Below are positions 22,186 to 38,594 of a stretch of DNA of 64,000 nt, piece after piece. The notes beneath the pieces were generated by a model. It did no database searches, was not told the origin of the DNA, and saw only the letters and a list, made by a program, of their open reading frames with translations. This DNA is from Ziziphus jujuba (lineage: Eukaryota > Streptophyta > Magnoliopsida > Rosales > Rhamnaceae). Positions within the stretch are counted from its first letter, which is position 1; each line of letters begins with the position of its first letter. The stretch is taken from assembly GCF_031755915.1 (NCBI RefSeq), contig NC_083390.1, positions 23,493,001 to 23,557,000 on the forward strand, written 5' to 3'. The position numbers and the translations under genes were made by a program.

Positions 22186-23766
22186 TTTTTCCCATTAAAA
22201 CAAAAGAGTGAAAGTCAAAAGCTAATTGGTATATCATATTGATACAATTTGTGAAGGCAAAAAGAGATAGTGATTTGAGAAAGTATACGATGCCTTCAAT
22301 TGCATATGCTATTGTTATAATATGCAGTTGTTGATAATGTCTATTTATGTAACAAATTTAGTTGCGTGCCTCCAATTGCAAATGGTCTTGTTATACTACT
22401 TTATAAAACCATAATATGCCTATAAACCATAATCACAGAAACTGCTGTGACACTTTTAAAAGCGTGCATAACATGACTAGGAATCAGACATTATACATAC
22501 TTTCAGCTCCTCATATTACTGTCAATGAACTTATTTTATCCCCAAAAATTGTTTTTTCTGTTCATCATTCAGAAAATTATGGTCGAAATAATGTCATATT
22601 TTGACAAAAAGCCTCAAAATCCTTTAGACAAATAAAGATCCCAACTTTCTTCAGCTAAACTAAAAAAAAATTTCATGTAAAACTAGTCTAATTTCACTAC
22701 TATTTGTTGCTTACTAAATCTCAAGACAAAGATTTAGGCATTTCATATCTTACTGCTAAGAAAGCGGCAAATAAATAAAAAATGTTGCACTGATAAAGCT
22801 ATTCACAATTATTATGACCTGGCAAACTCTTCTTATTATGTTTTGCATTCCTTTCCTGAGCATGCTCGCTCCGTTTTTTTCTCATATGAAAAATAGTAAA
22901 CATATATAAGAAGAAAATCCATTTTCTCTTGACATAATCCATTCCCCCGGCCCCCCTCCTTTTTTTTTTTTTTTTTTTTTTCCCTCCTTTGGTTTCTAAA
23001 GATGACATGATATTTGCAAGCTGTACTTGACAAAGTAATCCTAATTTATATAATAGAATTCTTTCCTACTAGCAATTGTGTATCCTAAACTTCTAAAAGA
23101 TCTAAAGCAGATATGAGCAAGGGGAATAATTTTATCACACTCTTCGTGTATTTAATTAAATAAACCATCTTTTATATTTATGTTTCTCTATGGAAGGACA
23201 GCAAGTTGCTTATCTTCTTAGACAAACCAATGCAGCAAACTATTATAGTTAACAGGTTAGTTGAAAAAAGAAAACGATGCAAACATTATGCAGGTCAAGC
23301 TTCTTACTTAAGCAAATCAGTCGAAACAATTCTCAATCACCCCCAATTTTTCTCAAAGTAAACGGACAACAATAGAAAGATTTAAAACGTAAATTAAGGC
23401 ATATATATACTAGGGAAATAAGAGCTACATTTTCATCTGGAATGCAAAATTTGGTTAAGATATCAGATTATAAAATACTCAAATATAGCATCTGTCACCA
23501 CTGTTGGTGGAATGTCACTCATCACTCTTACATAAACTGTGATGATCACCACAGGTCACATCAAGAAAAGCACGCAACTTTACCCACAGCATCAAAACTA
23601 AAAAAATTATAACACGGGGTCAGGTTATACATTTTGTTGACCCCAAAGAGAAAAACATGCATAAACAAACATGAATTACAACTAAAGCTAACATGGCAGT
23701 CTATCGATCCCTAATTCTGTTCTCAAAGTCCTATTAGAGCTCAACAGGAAATTAGTGTGAACCTCA
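21588..23766. other. Intergenic AT-rich DNA with microsatellites
   Basis: TA repeats lie near 21727-21748, 22091-22105 and 22154-22178, and a T run at 22960-22982 follows a short C-rich patch. No open reading has coding character on either strand. Confidence 0.45.
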
Positions 23767-24625
23767 CTACCAATTTGAAGGTGTACCGACCAGCACATCT
23801 GTCCTGTGCCTCAGCAGCTTTGTCCTTTTCATTTTCTTGATAATATCAAACATCTTGGGATTGAAGAAGCTGTCACGGACAAACTTCCTCTCCTCAGCTT
23901 GAATCTCCATGACAGCACTTGGATATGGGTTTGGAGGCTTCTTCCCTTAAGCATGGGCAATTTGCTTCAACCGAACATATGCCTTCTTTTTAGATTTCTT
24001 CTTCCCCCAATATTCCATCTATAAATACAACAACAAAAACTTATATTCAGACTGCATGAAGAGTGAGAACTAACAAATCATTTAAAAAGGAAAGAAGCAG
24101 ATATTGACATGGGCAACCGCCACTGCTTCCTCCTCTCTAACGCCTTGCTCTTCAACTCAAGCACCCGCAGAACCAAAAACGCAGGCTAGAGGAGGATCAA
24201 AAGCACAAAGCCTGTTCCAACATAAACCCTAACAGCAAGTGAATTCCATATTCATGCACGGATGTTCATGCTTGGAAAAAGCGATGCTTCTGGAAGAATT
24301 TCTTAATATAGACATCCTCAGGGAGATTGATCCTCTTCTCTTCTCCATCATTAAGGGGAAATGTTGCAGGCGGTGCCCCTGGTCAAAACCCATTCAATCT
24401 ATATAAACAGCAAAATTTAAATATAAATGAGATGATGAATTTATCACATCTAGAAAAATTTCTTGCAAGAGAAAATTACGAGACACAGAGAGAGAGAGAG
24501 AGAGAGACGAAATAAAAAAAACCCTACTGTTGCATGGGTTTGAGCCAACGAGGCTCGGCCCTGGCTAAAAGCCCTTCACAAGCTTTTTGGTTCTCGTTAG
24601 CAAACTCTCCTTTCATCAACGACAT
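23767..24625 (-). pseudogene. Pseudogene of mitochondrial ribosomal protein mS23/S25 (plant type)
   Basis: Read on the minus strand, pieces of one protein appear in order. MSLMKGEFANENQKAC and AEPRWLKPMQQ come from the ATG at 24623-24625. INLPEDVYIKKFFQKH lies near 24290-24330. FDPPLACVFG, LRVLELKSKALE and EEEAVAVAH lie in three different frames near 24110-24205. MEYWGKKKSKKKAYVRLKQI and KKPPNPYPSAVMEIQAEERK continue to the TAG at 23767-23769. This order is that of the small mitoribosomal subunit protein mS23. Lesions include at least two frameshifts in the middle block, a damaged splice junction after MQQ (no GT in phase), lost residues after FFQKH, and an in-frame TAA (23947-23949) where Leu is expected. 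Introns are still present, so it is a decayed gene copy and not a retrocopy. Confidence 0.8.
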
Positions 24626-24989
24626 TGCAGCAAATTTGTCCTTGAAAGTACAACGAATTTGCAAAAATCACTAAGGAACAGGGAAAAATTACCAACCTTT
24701 TTTTTTTTTTCCCCAAGGGCCTTATGGCATCAAAATCAAAATGCAGGTGGGAACATAATTACAAAGTCTAAAACACACACACATTCTGTGATCCTAATTG
24801 GGGTACGGAAATTCTCCATTTGAATGGAAAATCAAAGATCAGAGACATTGAACTTATCTGCCAAAAAAAATGGACTACTCATCATAATCGGAAGAGAACA
24901 CACTAGAATACACACTGAGGAGAAAAAAACCATTAAAAATCCAAGCCATAAAGTAATTTTATGAGCGAACGGAGACAGATACTACTTAC

Positions 24990-25085
24990 CGGCGGCGATC
25001 GGAGGAAAATCAACGGCCGGCGACAAGGTATACCGAGTGGAGAAAAGGTAGAAATGCAGCACGAGAGAAAACTAGAAAAGCCGCG
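24990..25085 (-). promoter_or_regulatory. Probable 5' untranslated exon of the mS23 pseudogene
   Basis: On the minus strand a pyrimidine-rich stretch ends GATCGCCGCCG followed by the strong donor GTAAGTAG (donor bases at 24988-24989). A matching acceptor, TACTTTCAAG, ends at 24641, 16 bases before the ATG. The intact splice signals suggest the copy arose with its own upstream region. Confidence 0.5.
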
Positions 25086-25973
25086 ACTTTTTACGTTTTG
25101 ACGGAAAAGTAAAAAAGATTATAAACAACATTAACATATTTATATATATATATATATATAATTTATTTATTTTTGTTTTTAATCTAATATTGCATTTTAC
25201 AAAATGAAAATTGAAAATATCATTTTTTTTGGTGATTTTTTTTTTTTGGTGAATATTGAAAATATCATTTATACAACAATAAAGTACAAACCTATATAAA
25301 AATATGCTTCAGCCAAAAAAAAAAAAAACCTATATAAAAATATGGTACTAATAATAATAATAATAATACTTATTAGGCCAACTGGAAAAAAAAGTGCGCT
25401 CTGAACAAACTTTGTCTTCTCGCTTCTATTAGCGCTTGGCGTTGCTTGTTGCTCCAAGTGAGGGTATAGTTGGAGAGCTCTTTGCTCTGGCCTCAGTAAA
25501 TGGTGAGTGCATCTCAGAGGAAAAACTGTGTGTGTGGTTTTCAGCTAAGAGTTCAGTCTTCAATCTTCTCTCATCTAATCTCTCTTTAATTGTTTGCTGA
25601 AAATATCTCCTTTTTTTTTTTTTTTTTTTTTTTTTTTTGTGGGGGGGTAGGTTTTGCAATTGATATGACATTATTCATTTAAGCTTTGGTAATGATGGAT
25701 TGTTTTGATATCAATTTTTTTTTTTTTTGTTATTTACTTTTGAACTTGTTCTGGGTTCTTGAATGAATTACGATTCGTGAAGTTCTGCGCACACACACAC
25801 ATATGTATATATATATATATATATATGTGAGAATCTATTGGTGTCCGATCTATTCTGACCCACATGATTTTCCTCACCAGCTTCAGCTCAAAACATCATC
25901 CAAATCCCACTTCTGAGTTCAAGCGAAGCTTCTGAGTGTGGCTGTGTTCGTCTTTTCGCAGATAGATATAGAT
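25086..25973. other. TADA upstream region
   Basis: The region holds TA repeats (25141-25160, 25807-25827), an (AC)n run (25790-25801), (AAT)n (25349-25366) and a T run (25612-25638). Transcription of the downstream gene probably starts in the last 300 bases, but no clear TATA box stands apart from the TA repeat. Confidence 0.4.
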
Positions 25974-30511
<4,538 letters not shown>

Positions 30512-31324
30512 CCCTTCGTGCTTTCAATAAAATTTCTTAGAATTTATTTTGTATTTTGCTTCTTAAATAAAAGTTTTGTTGTATCAACTCTCAATATCCG
30601 AGATCAAAGATGCACAATTCTGATTATTGAATGTTTTAAAAAATAAAATGACAAAACGGGCAAAACTCAATTACATGGGAGTAAGATACTACAGATTTGC
30701 CAAGCAAGAAAAGTAAAATGTGTCTACAACTTAGGATTAAGAGCTTGTTGTCAATCCAAGTACAAACAAAAATTTAAATATGCAATTTATTTTCCACCAG
30801 CACAGCAATTAGGGAATTGGAATCCTAAAATTCATTCTTGCAGTAGTTAGCTGTTTTCCATGTAGTCTTCAGCTTGGTCTTAGATATGATAGAATGAAAA
30901 CTCAATGTACAGAAGAAATAAAGGGATTGCTGTTAGAGCCTGTTGGTCATGCTCTTGTTGTTTTCAAACTTGTTTTCAGAAAACATGATTAGACAACAGA
31001 TTTTCAGAAACAACTTTGAAACATTCTCATATGTAATGGCCAGAATGTGTGTAATTTTTAAAAACTAAAACATTAATTTCTAAAAACAGAAGGGGGGGAG
31101 GAAAAAAACCTAATATGTTTCTGATCATTTATTTTACCCAGAGTGCATTCTAAACATGAAAAAAAAAAAAAAAAAAAAATTGATGATTGATAACAAATAA
31201 TAAGCATATATAAATAAGTAGGCTAACAACTTCTTCATCCTTACTTGTAAATCCATCAGCCCATGTACTTTTTCCTGCATTTTTCAAAATCAACTTTCAT
31301 GCAGTTTTTTATTGCCGTCTGTGG
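30512..31324. other. Intergenic, TADA 3' end and possible 3' UTR of the minus-strand peptide gene
   Basis: AATAAA-like signals occur at 30526-30531 (plus strand) just after the TADA stop. A 20-base A tract lies near 31160. No coding region was recognised. Confidence 0.4.
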
Positions 31325-31624
31325 TTAGCGGTTATGTTTTACTTGCCAACGGCAATGCATACGACGAGCATCCATGCTCAAATGAAAATGTGGTTGTTTA
31401 AAAGGATCAGGAATTTCAGGTATTTTCTGATCAGGTATTAATGAGGGTGAGAAAAGATCAGGTGAAAACTGAGGAGGTAATGGGAGTGGAAGAGAAGGAT
31501 CATAATCAGCTTCTATTATAATAGTATTCATCACAAACATTATTATTATTATTATTAGTAGGAGTAGTAGTAGTAGTAGTAGTAGCTTACTCGCAAATTT
31601 ACTCCTAATAACGATGTTATCCAT
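31325..31624 (-). CDS. Candidate small secreted proline-rich peptide, 99 residues
   Basis: On the minus strand a 99-residue ORF begins at an ATG (31622-31624). It opens MDNIVIRSKFASK, then a run of ten Leu and five Ile, then MFVMNTIIIEA. This is a textbook signal peptide with a basic n-region and a likely cleavage after IIIEA. The 60-residue remainder is rich in Pro, acidic then basic (DYDPSLPLPLPPQF, DPFKQPHFHLS, MDARRMHCRWQVKHNR), with a single Cys. About 50 bases upstream on the same strand is TATATATGC, then an A-rich ATG-free leader. The hydrophobic core is encoded by CTA and ATA microsatellites. I do not recognise the family. It could be an apoplastic signalling peptide or a chance reading through simple repeats. 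Confidence 0.45.
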   Translation of the reverse strand: MDNIVIRSKFASKLLLLLLLLLLIIIIIMFVMNTIIIEADYDPSLPLPLPPQFSPDLFSPSLIPDQKIPEIPDPFKQPHFHLSMDARRMHCRWQVKHNR

Positions 31625-32332
31625 AACTTTGTTCTATGATTTCTTGAGTTGAGTATTCCTTTTGTTTTGCATATATAGAAGATTTTGAAGAGTCTCACAA
31701 CTTTTTTATTTTATTTTTCCACATATAGTTAACTATTGTGTTTAATTATAAATATTATATGTGTACTTATCAGTAAGTATTTTATGAAACAGTGGTGATT
31801 GTTGGTGAAGAATAATAGCTCTCTTCTACTGTAGTTACTTATTTAATTAAAAATTCATCTATCTTTGGAATAGTCATATTTGTTATTAATTAAATTATTT
31901 ATTTACGTTTTGGTCAAATATTTGTCTTTTAACAAGCAAATTATGTTTTGCAAAAAAAAAAAAAAAAAAATAACAATAATAAATAAATAATAATGAATAG
32001 TTGTAGTTTCTTTTGGCAAAAGCCAAGGTAAGCGTTTGGGGTAGAAAACGCTACGTAACAAAGAAAAACCAATATAGTAACTAGAAATTTGACTCTCCTA
32101 TCCAGTTTAAAGTTGTAAGGAATCCAAAATAAATAAAACTATTAAAAAAAAAAAAAAAGGAGGGGGGGGGGGGGGTGTGTGTGTGTGTGGGGGTGGCGCC
32201 AATTCTGGGTCTAAGAAACAAGGAAAAAAGGGGCCAAAATATGCCAAATTTGCTAGATGAATAATAACCCCCCCAAAAAAAAAAAAAAAGAATTAAAAAA
32301 AAAGTGAGTTTCAACTTTTGGGACATTCTTAG
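31625..32332. other. Spacer with shared promoters and G-run
   Basis: This stretch should hold the promoters of the minus-strand peptide candidate (TATA-like at about 31672-31680) and of the PPR gene. It includes A tracts at 31952-31969 and 32145-32158 and a G14 run followed by (TG)n at 32162-32200. Confidence 0.45.
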
Positions 32333-34498
32333 ATGAACCAAATCTCACTGACCCTCCAAAGCTTTCGCCACCTTTTGAAAACATGCATAGCCCACAGAGA
32401 CCTTTTCACTGGGAAGTCCCTCCATGCACTCTACCTCAAGTCCCTTGTTCCTCCCTCCACCTACCTCTCCAACCATTTCATCATCCTTTACTCCAAGTGC
32501 TCTTGCCTCTCTTGGGCTCGGAGTGCTTTTGATCACACCCCATATCCCAATGTCTTCTCCTTCAATGCTATCATCTCTGCATATGCCAAGGAATCTCTTA
32601 ACCACATTGCGCGCCAACTGTTTGATCAAATTCCTCAACCGGACTTGGTGTCTTATAACACTCTCATTTCTGCTTATGCCGATCGTGGTGAGATTGTACC
32701 TGCTTTGAGCTTGTTTCTGAGGATGAGAGACGAGCGTCTTGACATGGATGGCTTTACTTTATCTGCTGCAATAACAGCTTGCAGTAGTGATGTTGGTTTG
32801 ATTAAGCAGTTGCATTCGCTGGTGGTCTTAAATGGGTTTGATTCCTATGTATCCGTGAACAATGCACTCTTAACGTATTACAGTAAAAATGGGTTTTTAG
32901 AGGAGGCCAAACGGTTGTTCTGTGTGATGGGTGAGGTGAGGGATGAGGTGTCATGGAATTCGATGATTGTGGCTTATGGGCAGCACCGGAAAGGGTTGAA
33001 AGCACTAGATTTGTTTCAGGAAATGGGTAGAAGGGGTTTGAATGTTGACATGTTTACTTTGGCTAGTGTTTTAACTGCATTTACATGTGTGGAGGATTTG
33101 TTGGGTGGGCTTCAATTTCATGCCAAGTTAATTAAAACAGGGTTCCACCAGAATTCTCATGTTGGTAGTGGTTTGATTGATTTATATTCAAAGTGTGCAG
33201 GTGGTATGTCAGACTGTCAGAAGATTTTTGAAGAGATTCCGGAGCCAGATTTGGTTATTTGGAACACCATGATTTCTGGGTATTCTCAGAAGGAGGAATT
33301 TTCTGAAGCCGCTCTTGATTGCTTTCAGCAGATGCAGCATGTCGGTCATCGCCCTGATGATTGCAGCTTTGTCTGTGTGATTAGTGCATGCTCCAATTTG
33401 TCATCTCCCTCTCAGGGGAAACAGATTCATTCATTAACAATCAAATCTGATATCCCATCAAATGAAATTTCAGTGAATAATGCTCTGGTTGCAATGTACT
33501 CAAAGTGTGGGAATCTTCAGGATGCAAGAAGATTATTTGATAGGATGCCAGAGCATAATACCGTCTCTTTAAATTCACTCATTGCAGGTTATGCACAACA
33601 TGGGCTTGGGATGGAAGCACTGGGTCTTTTTGAGTGGATGCTTAAGTCAAACATTGTACCCACAAGCATAACATTTATCTCTGTCCTTTCTGCTTGTGCT
33701 CATACTGGAAAAGTTAAGGAGGGTCAAGATTATTTCCGTATGATGAAGGAGAAGTTTGGGATAGAACCAGAAGCTGAACATTATTCATGCATGATTGATC
33801 TGTTGGGTCGAGCAGGAAAACTTGGTGAAGCTGAGAGGCTTATTGAGACAATGCCATTTAGCCCTGGTTCCATTGGTTGGGCTGCATTACTTGGTGCCTG
33901 TAGAACTCATGGAAATATGGAGCTGGCTGAGAAGGCTGCCAAGCAGTTTCTTCAGCTTGAACCTTCAAATGCTGCTCCATATGTCATGCTTGCAAATATG
34001 TATGCTAGCGCTGGCAAATGGGAACAAGTAGCTACAGTAAGAAAGCTTATGAGAGACAGAGGCGTGAAGAAAAAACCAGGTTGTAGTTGGATTGAGGTGA
34101 ATAAGAGGACACATATTTTCGTGGCCGAAGATAGTTCTCACCCAATGATAAAGGAAATTTATGAATACTTGGAGGAGATGTCAATGAAGATTAAGCAAGC
34201 TGGGTATGCGCCAGATGTTAGATGGGCTTTGGTGAAAGAAGATGGACTTGAATATATGCTAGGAGAGAAGGAGATACGATTAGGACATCATAGTGAGAAG
34301 CTTGCTGTTGCATTTGGGCTTATGTCAACGAAAGAGGGAGAGCCTATTCTTGTGGTGAAGAATCTAAGGATATGTGGAGATTGTCACAATGCAATCAAAT
34401 TTATCTCTGCAATTGCTAGGAGGGAAATCACTGTGAGAGACACTCGCAGGTTCCACTGCTTTAAGGATGGGCAATGTTCTTGTGGGGATTATTGGTGA
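32333..34498 (+). CDS. PLS-class PPR protein with E and DYW domains, probably mitochondrial
   Basis: A single intronless ORF of 721 residues runs from ATG 32333 to TGA 34498. It carries consecutive PPR repeats with P, L and S spacing ([95 protein letters not shown]). E motifs follow ([23 protein letters not shown]), then a full DYW domain with the deaminase-like signature [22 protein letters not shown] and the terminal CSCGDYW. The DYW zinc ligands (HSE and CxxC) are intact. Such proteins bind organelle RNA and direct C-to-U editing. Overall order and wording match Arabidopsis At3g49710 closely, as I recall it. The site edited cannot be told from sequence. A remnant of its C-terminal coding region recurs at 56452-56560. 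Confidence 0.95.
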   Translation: MNQISLTLQSFRHLLKTCIAHRDLFTGKSLHALYLKSLVPPSTYLSNHFIILYSKCSCLSWARSAFDHTPYPNVFSFNAIISAYAKESLNHIARQLFDQIPQPDLVSYNTLISAYADRGEIVPALSLFLRMRDERLDMDGFTLSAAITACSSDVGLIKQLHSLVVLNGFDSYVSVNNALLTYYSKNGFLEEAKRLFCVMGEVRDEVSWNSMIVAYGQHRKGLKALDLFQEMGRRGLNVDMFTLASVLTAFTCVEDLLGGLQFHAKLIKTGFHQNSHVGSGLIDLYSKCAGGMSDCQKIFEEIPEPDLVIWNTMISGYSQKEEFSEAALDCFQQMQHVGHRPDDCSFVCVISACSNLSSPSQGKQIHSLTIKSDIPSNEISVNNALVAMYSKCGNLQDARRLFDRMPEHNTVSLNSLIAGYAQHGLGMEALGLFEWMLKSNIVPTSITFISVLSACAHTGKVKEGQDYFRMMKEKFGIEPEAEHYSCMIDLLGRAGKLGEAERLIETMPFSPGSIGWAALLGACRTHGNMELAEKAAKQFLQLEPSNAAPYVMLANMYASAGKWEQVATVRKLMRDRGVKKKPGCSWIEVNKRTHIFVAEDSSHPMIKEIYEYLEEMSMKIKQAGYAPDVRWALVKEDGLEYMLGEKEIRLGHHSEKLAVAFGLMSTKEGEPILVVKNLRICGDCHNAIKFISAIARREITVRDTRRFHCFKDGQCSCGDYW

Positions 34499-35578
34499 TA
34501 ATTAAGTTTGTTTAAGCTTCTCCAGCTCATTTTAGTCAGATAAAAATCTGGTCTTCGCAACATGAGATCTATGACTTGAACTGTTGGATACCATGTTAAA
34601 CTCCCCGGAATTCAGAATCAATCGCTTCCATGATTAAGAAAGCAATAGCTTTTGATCCAGTATCAGCAGCTGAAGCTCAGTGTCTTTATTTACCTGAACC
34701 CTCAGTTAAGCTTTGGGTGAGTCAAATCTTGCATCTTGACTTTTGTTAGCCACATTGATCTTAGTTTATTTTGGTTCAATCCTTGGTTAATCGGCTTCTC
34801 TATTTGAGGGTTGCTTAATGATGTATTGACTTTACATTATCAGCAATTAATTTATTTCTTGCCTCATGACGTATGTGTACTTACTCCTAAATGGGTATAA
34901 AAACATATAATTTGCAGACTGATACAAATTTAATACAGAAAGAAAAATGTATGAGAATTATTGGTCATTGTGTATTCATCATATACGCTCCAACTTAAAT
35001 TGATACAATGTTATTATTGGCACAGCATGAATCTAATGGAATAATAGATGAATGCAATGAGTTAATGAAGTGGCAGTAGGTGCGTTTTTCTTTAGCTTTT
35101 GGCCACCATGCTCTGCTTTCAAGTAACCAAACTCTTCAAGGAAGTATTTTTAATAGCTATCTCTCTAACTAGCACAAACTTGCTTAATGGACATGGACCT
35201 TTTAGTAAAATGAAGTTTGTCTCGTTTGGTACATTAGTAATTTATTACTTGGAAGTGAATTTAAAGATGACTTCGGTTCTTTGGGTTAGATATGTAGAAA
35301 GAGTTTCTTAAAAGGGATTTTATGATTTACTAACAGTTAGAAGGGAAAAGAACCAATGACATAAACATAATTGAACGTATGTTACTAGAAAAACTACGCA
35401 TAATATTTCTATGTGTATATTTACTATGGTTGATACTGTATTTCCTAGTCTGCAATACTGTGCTCTCAGGTGAACAATTACCTGCCCTCCATGATGTGTC
35501 CAGTTATCACTGAGGAAGCAGCCGCCCTGAGCACTTCCATCAATCATTGTAGCAGGACATATGGTGGTGAGGCTGAGG

Positions 35579-35676
35579 CAGTGAATCAAGAATCGGTTGG
35601 GGACATGCTGACGGTAACTGTATACATCAGTGAATCAAGAATCGGTTGGGGACATGCTGACAGTGACTGTATACAT
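35579..35676 (+). repeat. 49-bp tandem repeat, two copies
   Basis: The unit opens CAGTGAATCAAGAATCGGTT and repeats at 35579 and 35628 with two mismatches. Unit B has only one, diverged version (57667 on). Confidence 0.9.
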
Positions 35677-36624
35677 CATCAGGAAACTAATTATGCTCAA
35701 GCCCAGTTACTGATTCTATAGTTTCCTACCACAAGACTTGTTCTTCCACTGGTACCGGTGATACTGGTTTAGTTGTGTGAAAAATCAAGTGGAATATCAA
35801 CAGCCCTTAGCACAGGCCAAATCATGGTGTAGACATGTTTACGTTAGTTTTGTTGAATTCTAATAGATTGGAAGATAAAATTTACCAATCTCAATTTTAT
35901 TTACCTTCAATTCTACAAGTAAACCAAAATAAACATTAGTATTTTCTGGAATAAAACAGATTGTTTATACATGGAAGTATTGACTTGTTAAAAATGTAAC
36001 CGAGTAATAGATGTCACAGTTAGTTTGTGGTGTCTTACATATATATTTTCTTCATAATAACTTGCAAACTATGACCAGATATGATGCCAAAGTTTATATT
36101 AGGTTTGCACAAAACTGCTTAAATCTAGATACGAGCCTTTTCATTTACTTGATAAAAACAAACAGAAGTCCCTCTTTTTATTTTTTTTGTTGTAATTTCT
36201 ACCTTTGGTTTTTTGGTGAACAATTTCTTCCTTTTATTAACTTTGGCTTAATGCATATTTTCAATTGGGTATTTTGGTCATTTACCTTTCAAGGTGAGTA
36301 TGGAGTTTTCTTGCAGTGCAAAAAGATCCACCGTTCTTTTAAACGGTAACGCCATGTTGGCCTTTTACAAATAAGCCAATGTTTGGCTTATCATCTAGGT
36401 CAGTCCAAACGATAGGACCAAGTTGCTTAGTTACCGAACCCCACAAAAAAATAACAATAATAATAATAATAATAATAATAACAATACAAAATAAAAGATT
36501 GGGCTAATTACTAGCATTTGATGGTCGATCGAAAAAAAAAAAAAAACTTATAATTTCATCAAATTCCAAGAAAGTCAAATCGTTTATAAGTTTTAAAATT
36601 TTAAAAATGAATTTGAATATCTAA

Positions 36625-37390
36625 AAATATGCAAATAATATACATGCGATACACACGTTATATATATAATAAAAGGAAAGAGAATGAAAAATGTAGTTTT
36701 CTTACTCTTTTTTGGGTGAAAGAGTGAAAAATATAGGGATAACGAAACACATAGTGAATTCTTCATTATTATTTTTTCATAGTTTGGAATCACTATGGAA
36801 TAAAAATTATCAGATTGATTTTGTATTTATTTATATATGAACAAATATTGAAATTGCTACTTGAAGCGATTGAATTGTAATAAAGATAATTTAATATTTC
36901 TAAATGGGTGTGCGTTTTTTGTATCAATAGTTTTGATAAGGATTTTTGACAAATGATCTCAATTTTTATACTGATGTAATTTAACAGTTTATTTAAAACA
37001 ATATGCAAGTAATATACAAATATGCATATAATATACATGCAAATACACACATTATATAAAATAAGAAGAAAGAGAATGAAAATTGTAGTTTTCTCAGTCT
37101 TTTTTGGGCGAAAGAGTGAAAAATATAGGAAAAGAATTGGGATAAGAAAACACATGGTGAATTCCTCATTATTAATTTTTCATAGGTTCAAATCACTATT
37201 GAATAAAAATTATTAGATTGATACGGTATTTATTTATATAAAGACAAATATTGAAATTGCTACTTGAAGTGAAGGCATTGTAATAAAGATAACTTAATAT
37301 TCATAAATAGGTATCCGTTTCTTATATCAATAGTTTCGATAAGGATTTTTGACAAATGATTTCAATCTTTAAACTGATATAATCTAACAG
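36625..37390. repeat. Local tandem duplication 1 in unit A (about 0.37 kb, two copies)
   Basis: Copies at about 36625-36987 and 37018-37390 share AATATACATGC, TTTTTTGGGTGAAAGAGTGA or its GGGCG form, ATTGAAATTGCTACTTGAAG and GATAAGGATTTTTGACAAAT. The homologous part of unit B (about 58785 onward) has one copy, interrupted by an insertion. Confidence 0.8.
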
Positions 37391-37565
37391 TAGACATATA
37401 TGTGCATTTAAGACAATTTATATAATTTATTTTAATTTTAAAAAACAATATTTGTTATCATAAAACTATTACAAATCTTCAATATTCTCTCCCATAAAAA
37501 AAATATTTTCTCTCTCCTACTTTTTTTTTTTTTGGGGGAAAATGAAAAATCTCTCACATTAATTT

Positions 37566-38508
37566 TTGTGTAGCCAAAAAAGCATATTGATTATTAAGAT
37601 ATTTATATCTATAGTTCCAGACATTCTAGAGCTTAATGGCCACATGTATGTTTATTGGAGAAAGGACAGGGAAATTTCTTATCTCAAAGTTTAATTTTTT
37701 CTTTTTTGGTTAACTATATATTTCCACGTTTAATTGAAGCCCATGAAACTAGGATTAAAGAAAGACGTATCTATATTACAATTTGCACTTAAACGTTGTA
37801 GATTTTTTTTTTTTTTTTGTCATTTACAATGATATTTATTTTACATTTATAATAATTCACTTATTTTCATTTTAGTATTTCAAACTTATAATTTTTCCAA
37901 TATAAATGTGAATTAAGCTAGATTTACTTGATTTAAACAGTGTAATTTGGACGTGTAGGAGAATTAAATGTTAATTTTAGTAGACTGCACAATCACACTT
38001 ACATAAAGTTTTGTATAGCCAAAAAAGCATATTGATTCTTAAGATATTCATATTGATTATTAAGATATTATATCTATAGTTACAGAGATTCTATAGCTTA
38101 ATGGCCACATGTATGTTTATTGGAGAAAGGATGGGGAAATTTCTTATCTCGAAGTTTAATTTTTTCTTTTTTGGTGAAACTATATATTTCCACGTTTAAT
38201 TGAGGCCCATAAAACTAGGATTAAACAAAGATGTACATAGTATTGGAATTTGCACTTAACTGATGTAGGGTTTTTTTATTTTTATTTTTTATTATTTACA
38301 ATGATACTCATTTTACATTTACAATAATTCATCTATTTTCATTTTACTATTTTTAACCTGTAATTTTTCAAATATAAACGGAAATGATTTAATAATTAAG
38401 CTCAATTCACTAGACTTAACCGGCGTAATTTGGGCGTGTAGGAGAATACAATGAGAAATTTCTCGAATAGAATATGCTGAATTTACTAAACTGACAATCA
38501 CACTTAAA
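37566..38508. repeat. Local tandem duplication 2 in unit A (about 0.45-0.5 kb, two copies)
   Basis: Copies start at 37566 and 38011. They share TAGCCAAAAAAGCATATTGA, AATGGCCACATGTATGTTTA, TTGGAGAAAGGA, TATATTTCCACGTTTAATTG and CAATCACACTTA. Unit B carries one counterpart at about 60035-60350. Confidence 0.8.
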
Positions 38509-38594
38509 TTACGTTCACATGGGCATTTAAGGGCAAGAAGATTGAAATAGAATTTTTTTAATAATATTTCTTTCTCTATCTTTTACCGTACCAT

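Noticed and set aside
25938..25973. GTG start extending TADA by 12 residues
   Set aside because: Plant genes start at ATG here; the ATG at 25974 begins the transit-peptide-like sequence that matches the family.
35491..35536. Box C/D snoRNA reading of the identical 42-base block (ATGATGT and CTGA)
   Set aside because: The boxes are far too close together and there is no terminal stem.
36593..37155. Minus-strand ORFs of 66 and 120 residues
   Set aside because: They lie in two copies of a local AT-rich repeat and are not conserved in frame between the copies.
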